From a bacterium (GTDB lineage: Bacteria > Spirochaetota > Spirochaetia > JABEVK01): a stretch of 10,507 nucleotides of DNA. Under the pieces are notes generated by a model. The model was not told where the DNA came from and made no database searches. It saw only the letters and a list, made by a program, of their open reading frames with translations. How positions within the stretch are numbered: position 1 is the stretch's first letter; every line of letters starts with the position of its first letter. The position numbers and the translations under genes were made by a program. The stretch covers positions 1-10,507 of the forward strand of contig JAJXVP010000080.1 in the NCBI GenBank assembly GCA_021782055.1, in the 5' to 3' direction. Shown piece by piece: positions 7,006 to 10,507 of this stretch.

Positions 7006-8534
7006 CTTCCGTATAACCTCGTCAGTTCACTAAGATTTTGCGCCAAAGCTTCGCTCAGCTGCCCGCCTGTCAGTCGCCAGGCCCAATTGCCGCCAAGCGT
7101 CGACGGTGTATTCATTCTGGCCCAGGACGGCAAATCTAGCAAGTCCTGAGCCGGAATTACCGCATAAACTGCGGTAGAGGCCAAAGCCGCACGAATAAAA
7201 CCCCAGGCAATATGGGAGGAATGGTCGTGAATATAGTCACGGGAATACTTTTGGTCGTCAGGCGTTGCCGCTTCCCACCAACCTCTAATCGTATCATTAT
7301 CATGACTTCCGGTGTAAACGACGCAGTTTGACCCGTAGTTGTGGGGCAAAAACGGGTTATTACCCGACGCTCCTGCTTCTTGAGAATCAAAGGCAAATTG
7401 AAGGATTTTCATGCCGGGAAAAGCAAAGGCATCCCGCATCTGCTCCACTTCTGGGGTGATGACGCCCAGGTCTTCGGCCAAAATTGGCAATTGTCCCAAC
7501 CGACGCTTAACCTCAGCAAACAGTTCCATTCCTGGTGCCTTTACCCAGCGGCCTTGAATCGCATTGGGCGCGCCAAAAGGAATTTCCCAGTAAGCTTCAA
7601 AGCCACGAAAATGGTCAATACGGATGATATCCACCAGCTTCAAAGTGGCTTGGATACGTTTGATCCACCAAGCAAATCCCGTGGCACGCAAGTAGTCCCA
7701 ATTGTACAGTGGATTTCCCCAAAGTTGCCCCGTTGCCGAAAAGTAATCCGGGGGTACACCTGCCACAAAGAGGGGCTCGCCTTCTTCGTTCAAAAGAAAA
7801 GCATCCCGATTGGCCCAAACATCCACCGAGTCGGCAGCGACAAAGATAGGAATATCACCAACAATTTGAACACCTTTTTGGTTGGCATAGGTTCGCAAAG
7901 CTAGCCATTGGCGAAAAAACCAAAATTGCAAAACTTTTTTGACTTCGATAGTCGAGGCCAACTTTTTTCGCCACACGGCCTCGGCTTTGGCTTCTTTTAA
8001 ACGGATGTCGCGGTCCCAAAAGTTCGACCACATTTTTCCCCAGGCCCCTTCGGCCTCGGCTTTTTTCTGAAACTCTTCTTTAACCGCCATGAAAAGTGCA
8101 AAATCGTCTAGCCAGGACGCCTCTTCATTTAAGAAAAGTTCGTAGTCCTCTCGGACGCTACCCGAAGCATGGCTAAGAAAGTTTTTTGCCGCAAGGTCGA
8201 GCAAGGGCATCTTCCACCAAATAACCCAGCCGTAATCGATCTTGGCGGGGTCAAAGGCCGGAACCTCGTTGAGATTCTCAGCTGAAAGCCAGCCTTCGCT
8301 TACCAAAGAGTCTAAACTAATCAGCAGAGGATTCCCGGCAAAGGTTGAAAAAGAAGCATAAGGGGAATCCCCATAGCCGGTGGGTCCCAGGGGTAAAACT
8401 TGCCAAAGGGTTTGTCCCGACTTCTCAAGAAAGTCAACAAATTCATAGGCTGATGCGCCTAAGTCCCCAATCCCGTACGGTCCCGGCAAGGAAGTAGGAT
8501 GTAAAAGTACCCCGCTGCGCCGTTGATTCCCCAT
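7002..8534 (-). CDS. malQ: 4-alpha-glucanotransferase (amylomaltase), GH77
   Basis: A 510-residue cytoplasmic enzyme that moves alpha-1,4-glucan segments between malto-oligosaccharides and frees glucose, serving maltodextrin and glycogen use. The GH77 motifs are all present: RRSGVLLHPTSLPGPYGIGD at the N-terminus, GDIPIFVAADSVDVW (227-240), GVPPDYFSATGQLWGNPLYNW (259 onward), the nucleophile D307 in IRIDHFRG, the acid/base E354 in ILAEDLG, and the transition-state aspartate in GSHDND (D412). About 500 residues is the short bacterial form, without the extra N-terminal domains of the Escherichia coli protein. A TTG at 8576 is in frame, but ATG 8534 has AGGAG (8541-8545) with 6-nt spacing and fits the family N-terminus. 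It lies 23 bp after ychJ and overlaps sixA by 4 bp. No other maltose or glycogen genes are in the window. Confidence 0.96.
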   Translation of the reverse strand: MGNQRRSGVLLHPTSLPGPYGIGDLGASAYEFVDFLEKSGQTLWQVLPLGPTGYGDSPYASFSTFAGNPLLISLDSLVSEGWLSAENLNEVPAFDPAKIDYGWVIWWKMPLLDLAAKNFLSHASGSVREDYELFLNEEASWLDDFALFMAVKEEFQKKAEAEGAWGKMWSNFWDRDIRLKEAKAEAVWRKKLASTIEVKKVLQFWFFRQWLALRTYANQKGVQIVGDIPIFVAADSVDVWANRDAFLLNEEGEPLFVAGVPPDYFSATGQLWGNPLYNWDYLRATGFAWWIKRIQATLKLVDIIRIDHFRGFEAYWEIPFGAPNAIQGRWVKAPGMELFAEVKRRLGQLPILAEDLGVITPEVEQMRDAFAFPGMKILQFAFDSQEAGASGNNPFLPHNYGSNCVVYTGSHDNDTIRGWWEAATPDDQKYSRDYIHDHSSHIAWGFIRAALASTAVYAVIPAQDLLDLPSWARMNTPSTLGGNWAWRLTGGQLSEALAQNLSELTRLYGR

Positions 8535-8557
8535 GCGAAACTCCTCTCTGCCAGCCT

Positions 8558-9046
8558 CTAGACTTGGCCGTGACAATGTTTATATTTTTTTCCACTGCCG
8601 CAAAAGCAGGGTTCATTTCGTCCTAATTTGGGAGCTTCGCGCGTGATGGTGGTCGGAACCACCACCCCTTTATCGTAAAACCAGCGGCCATTAACTTTCT
8701 TAAATTCGGCAATTTCATGATAAGAGTCTTTGAGACCTCTTTGGGAGTAGGTGGCGATAAACTCCACTTTGCCCCAATCGTCTGAAACCGCTCCTTTTTC
8801 TTTCGAAAGGATCTTTAACCCTAGCCAGTTCGATTCTCGACTCCACTTCCGGGTTTCTTCGATCGACACTTCGTCACGCTGATCGCGCTCATGCGTCGAC
8901 TCAATAAATTCAATCTCGCCTTTGGCGTATGCCGTATAACGGGCACGCATCAAAGCTTCGGCCGTGGGGGCCTCCACTTTGCCTTGAAGAATCGGCTGAC
9001 AACAGCTTTCGTAGGTAAGACCAGAACCACAAGGACACTTTTCCAT
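8558..9046 (-). CDS. ychJ: YchJ-family SEC-C zinc-motif protein
   Basis: A 162-residue protein of the YchJ (UPF0225) family. It opens with a cysteine cluster CPCGSG...SCC (residues 4-17) and closes with a classical SEC-C motif, [15 protein letters not shown], which binds zinc as at the SecA C-terminus. Between them is the YchJ-type NTF2-like domain (about 28-135, [20 protein letters not shown] near its start). The biochemical role of the family is not established; its SEC-C motif suggests protein or ribosome interaction. A TTG at 9052 is in frame but lies almost on the Shine-Dalgarno site; ATG 9046 has AGGAG (9054-9058) 7 nt upstream. It is the first gene of the malQ-sixA-mutY operon behind the strong promoter at 9131-9159. 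Confidence 0.9.
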   Translation of the reverse strand: MEKCPCGSGLTYESCCQPILQGKVEAPTAEALMRARYTAYAKGEIEFIESTHERDQRDEVSIEETRKWSRESNWLGLKILSKEKGAVSDDWGKVEFIATYSQRGLKDSYHEIAEFKKVNGRWFYDKGVVVPTTITREAPKLGRNEPCFCGSGKKYKHCHGQV

Positions 9047-9083
9047 GAACAAACTCCTGGCCTACTTTACCCTTCACCGCTCC

Positions 9084-9112
9084 AAAAAGAAAAGAGGTCT
9101 CAAGGAGACTTC
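9084..9112 (-). terminator. Hairpin with T-rich tail in the ychJ leader (attenuator or terminator)
   Basis: On the minus strand, GAAGTCTC (9112-9105), loop CTT and GAGACCTC (9101-9094) form a 7-bp stem with one A-C mismatch, followed directly by TTTTCTTTTT (9093-9084). It lies downstream of the operon promoter start (about 9124) and upstream of ychJ, so it may be an attenuator; it could also stop read-through from the transporter gene. The mismatch and short stem make strength uncertain. Confidence 0.45.
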
Positions 9113-9130
9113 ATGACGGCGTTGAAGGTC

Positions 9131-9152
9131 ATTATACACACGTGTGTTTAAT
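9131..9152. promoter_or_regulatory. 22-bp palindrome over the -10 and spacer, likely operator
   Basis: An inverted repeat centred between 9141 and 9142, with ten of eleven base pairs matching and a perfect core ACACACGTGTGT (9136-9147). It covers the entire -10 hexamer and most of the spacer of the operon promoter, the usual place for a repressor site. The regulator is not identifiable from this window and no regulator gene is adjacent. Confidence 0.6.
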
Positions 9153-9159
9153 CTGACAA
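9131..9159 (-). promoter_or_regulatory. Strong promoter of the ychJ-malQ-sixA-mutY operon
   Basis: On the minus strand, TTGTCA (9159-9154) and a consensus TATAAT (9136-9131) are separated by 17 bp, the best -10 in the window. The predicted start is near 9124, giving a leader of about 78 nt before the ychJ ATG. It begins 8 bp upstream of the stop codon side of the preceding transporter gene, in the gap between the two genes. Confidence 0.75.
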
Positions 9160-9166
9160 GAGCAAA

Positions 9167-10156
9167 TTATTTTAAAAAAAGTGCAGCACCTGTTAAATAA
9201 ACTAGAATAGTGGCTATATCGGTAAACGCCAGCACGAGGGGCCCCGCCGCGACGCGTAGCTCGAGTTTCAAGACGCGAACAAGGTAAGGAAACGACAAGC
9301 CAATCAGACCAGCATTAAAAACCGCCAAAACCACGGCCGCACCGATTATCACTGGACCCCAACTTCCCGGCTCTAAAAAGCTGGCCAACAAACCGACCAA
9401 AAGGCCTAACGGGATTCCCAAAAAGCTGCCCATCAGTGCTTCGCGGAGAGCCATTACCCCGTAGGACCGCCTTTCAAGAGCGGGTTTATGAGTTTCTTGA
9501 AAGCCTAAGGTCATGGACTGAATCGCCACACTTTCCCCTAAGGCAAGGACAAGGGCTATAAAAAAGGACAAAAGGATGTTTTTCTCAAGCGAGGCGGCAT
9601 ACAGGCTCGAAAGCCAAGCACAGACAAACCCACTAGTAACAGTCGCCAAAAGCCACGGAAAGCGTCCCCAAAACACGGCGCCCCAGCGACTTTGGCCCAG
9701 AGATTCTAGCCGCACACCGATGGTTTGAAAGATTTCTTCGACCCTAAGCTTATCGGTGAAGTCCACTTCTTGCCCGGTAATCACTTTAAGGTCAATAACG
9801 CCCTGCACCCGATCAAAATCATCCACCACAGGCAACGACAAGTACTTGTGCCGCGAAAATTGTTTAGCGGCTTCGACAAGCGGTAAAGAATCACGCACCG
9901 TTATGAGGGATCCTTGTGCCATCTCTTTCAAAAGTCGCTCGGGAGGAGAAACCAAAAACCGCCTCACGGGAACGACACCTGTCAGTCGGTTTGCCTCGTC
10001 CACCGTGTAAAAATAGAAGATTTTTAAGTCGTCCCCCAATTTTCGTACCGCTTCTAAGGCCTCGGCACAGGTCAAACTCTCTGGCAAAGTTAAAAAATCA
10101 TGATGAAGAAAGTCCCTAACAGGACGCTGATAGTGGTCTATTTCCATTTTCGCCAT
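9167..10156 (-). CDS. CBS-MgtE-type divalent cation transporter lacking the N domain
   Basis: A 329-residue inner-membrane protein. A CBS pair occupies about residues 15-131 (VRDFLHHDFLTLPES..., then SLPVVDDFDRVQGVIDLKVI), followed by an amphipathic link to about 160 and five membrane helices at roughly 165-186, 193-215, 236-260, 266-290 and 303-328, as in MgtE magnesium channels. The final helix keeps the AAGPLVLAFTD arrangement, with D313 where MgtE has its pore aspartate by pattern. It is about 120 residues shorter than ordinary MgtE because the N-terminal magnesium-sensing superhelix is absent, and the usual glycine/asparagine-rich GGNxGNQ stretch of the second helix reads LGESVAIQS (206-214). 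The ion is therefore uncertain; magnesium or another divalent cation is the family expectation. ATG 10156 was preferred; ATG 10147 is possible. It is divergent from a second transporter gene. Confidence 0.85.
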   Translation of the reverse strand: MAKMEIDHYQRPVRDFLHHDFLTLPESLTCAEALEAVRKLGDDLKIFYFYTVDEANRLTGVVPVRRFLVSPPERLLKEMAQGSLITVRDSLPLVEAAKQFSRHKYLSLPVVDDFDRVQGVIDLKVITGQEVDFTDKLRVEEIFQTIGVRLESLGQSRWGAVFWGRFPWLLATVTSGFVCAWLSSLYAASLEKNILLSFFIALVLALGESVAIQSMTLGFQETHKPALERRSYGVMALREALMGSFLGIPLGLLVGLLASFLEPGSWGPVIIGAAVVLAVFNAGLIGLSFPYLVRVLKLELRVAAGPLVLAFTDIATILVYLTGAALFLK

Positions 10157-10162
10157 ACTTTC

Positions 10163-10191
10163 ACCATAGTCACGCGCAGGCCAGGAATCAA
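10163..10191 (-). promoter_or_regulatory. Promoter of the MgtE-like gene, predicted leaderless
   Basis: On the minus strand, TTGATT (10191-10186) and TATGGT (10168-10163) are 17 bp apart and the -10 ends 6 nt before ATG 10156, the same geometry as the two promoters at 3814-3842 and 3878-3906. A GGTGA overlaps this -10 and is too close to the ATG to be a good ribosome site. Confidence 0.5.
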
Positions 10192-10221
10192 GGATAAGCG
10201 AGAGGACGTTAAACTGATCGC

Positions 10222-10250
10222 TTGACGAAGGTCGACCGAAGTCCTAATGT
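10222..10250 (+). promoter_or_regulatory. Candidate promoter of the APC-type transporter gene
   Basis: TTGACG (10222-10227) is followed after 17 bp by TAATGT (10245-10250), a weak -10. It would give a leader of only about 18 nt with no Shine-Dalgarno site. The divergent -35 boxes of the two transporter genes are 30 bp apart. Confidence 0.35.
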
Positions 10251-10274
10251 AACCTCGCCGGCTTAACGGTTTTT

Positions 10275-10507
10275 ATGTCAGATTCATCTTTCACCAAGCG
10301 TATTCGGCGCCTGTTCTTCGGCCCCGAAAAAACGATTGATCAAAAAACTTTTCACTCGATGGCTCTCATCGCATTCTTTGCCTGGGTGGGGCTGGGTGCT
10401 GATGGTTTAACCTCCTCGTGCTATGGTCCTGATGAAGCGTTCCGTGCGCTGGGAACACATACCTCGTTGGGCTTGTTTGTCGCTTTGGCGGCGGCGTTTA
10501 CCATTTT
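10275..10507 (+). CDS. APC-superfamily transporter, KimA/KUP-like (5' part, cut by window edge)
   Basis: The first 77 residues of a membrane transporter continue past the window end. A basic cytoplasmic N-terminus (FTKRIRRLFFGPEKT) precedes the first membrane helix at about 29-46, which contains the signature GLGADGLTSSCYGPDEAF (39-56). This resembles the ALSSVAYGPEE-type first helix of KimA (YdaO) potassium importers and related amino-acid/polyamine/organocation carriers, where the helix breaks at the substrate site. A second helix begins at about 65. ATG 10275 is the only start before an in-frame TAA at 10245-10247. No good Shine-Dalgarno site is visible. Potassium or amino-acid import is the family expectation; the substrate cannot be settled from this fragment. 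It is divergent from the MgtE-like gene. Confidence 0.8.
   Translation, partial: MSDSSFTKRIRRLFFGPEKTIDQKTFHSMALIAFFAWVGLGADGLTSSCYGPDEAFRALGTHTSLGLFVALAAAFTI

Noticed and set aside
7341..7904. 187-codon plus-strand open frame inside malQ
   Set aside because: It lies opposite the conserved GH77 catalytic core and shows no recognisable domain or ribosome site; a shadow of malQ.
8535..8576. malQ start at TTG 8576, overlapping ychJ
   Set aside because: ATG 8534 has AGGAG at ideal spacing and matches the usual GH77 N-terminus.
9047..9052. ychJ start at TTG 9052
   Set aside because: It lies only one base from the AGGAG site, whereas ATG 9046 has 7-nt spacing.
9071..9128. Larger leader stem pairing CCTTCA (minus, 9128-9123) with TGAAGG further down the ychJ leader, as an antiterminator
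   Set aside because: The upstream half lies mostly before the predicted transcription start near 9124, so it would not be in the RNA, and it would enclose rather than break the terminator-like hairpin.
10224..10243. Tandem 10-bp repeat (GACGAAGGTC / GACCGAAGTC) between the transporter genes
   Set aside because: Three or more mismatches in ten bases; probably chance around a GGTCGACC palindrome.

Overview
The window looks like a compact stretch of a free-living diderm bacterial chromosome of roughly even base composition. It has eight complete protein genes I can classify, one complete orphan gene, and a partial gene at each edge. I see no rRNA, tRNA, insertion sequence, integrase, CRISPR array or phage gene. 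The chemoreceptor signalling domain and the large orphan protein are reminiscent of spirochaetes to me, but a delta-proteobacterium-like or other diderm host fits as well; the taxonomic guess is low confidence and rests on memory only.

Left part: the 3' end of an unidentified plus-strand gene (3-98) runs into the promoter of a transmembrane chemoreceptor (152-1939). Convergent to it is a 611-residue soluble orphan protein (1971-3806, minus). That gene is divergent from a short pentapeptide-repeat protein with a coiled-coil tail (3913-4440, plus), and the two share a 106-bp promoter region. Convergent with the pentapeptide gene is a response regulator-diguanylate cyclase (4469-5380, minus) with its own promoter inside the end of mutY.

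Right part: a minus-strand operon reads ychJ-like (SEC-C), malQ (4-alpha-glucanotransferase), sixA (histidine phosphatase), mutY (adenine glycosylase). Gaps are 23 bp, a 4-bp ATGA overlap and 12 bp. One strong promoter at about 9131-9159 drives it. The whole -10 hexamer and part of the spacer lie inside a near-perfect 22-bp palindrome, and a hairpin with a T-rich tail sits in the leader. Upstream, a CBS-MgtE-type cation transporter without the usual N-terminal domain (9167-10156, minus) is divergent from an APC-superfamily transporter resembling KimA/KUP potassium carriers, cut by the window edge (10275 onward).

The most notable regulatory pattern is three genes (orphan 611-aa, pentapeptide, MgtE-like) with no convincing Shine-Dalgarno sequence. 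Each has a TTGA--17 bp--TAnnnT promoter whose -10 ends 6-7 nt before the ATG, which predicts leaderless mRNAs. The chemoreceptor, cyclase, malQ and ychJ genes instead have clear Shine-Dalgarno sites. Most of the content is recognisable housekeeping or signalling; I do not see a clear novel multi-gene system. The best candidates for something undescribed are the orphan/pentapeptide divergent pair, the modified MgtE-like pore and the palindromic operator.
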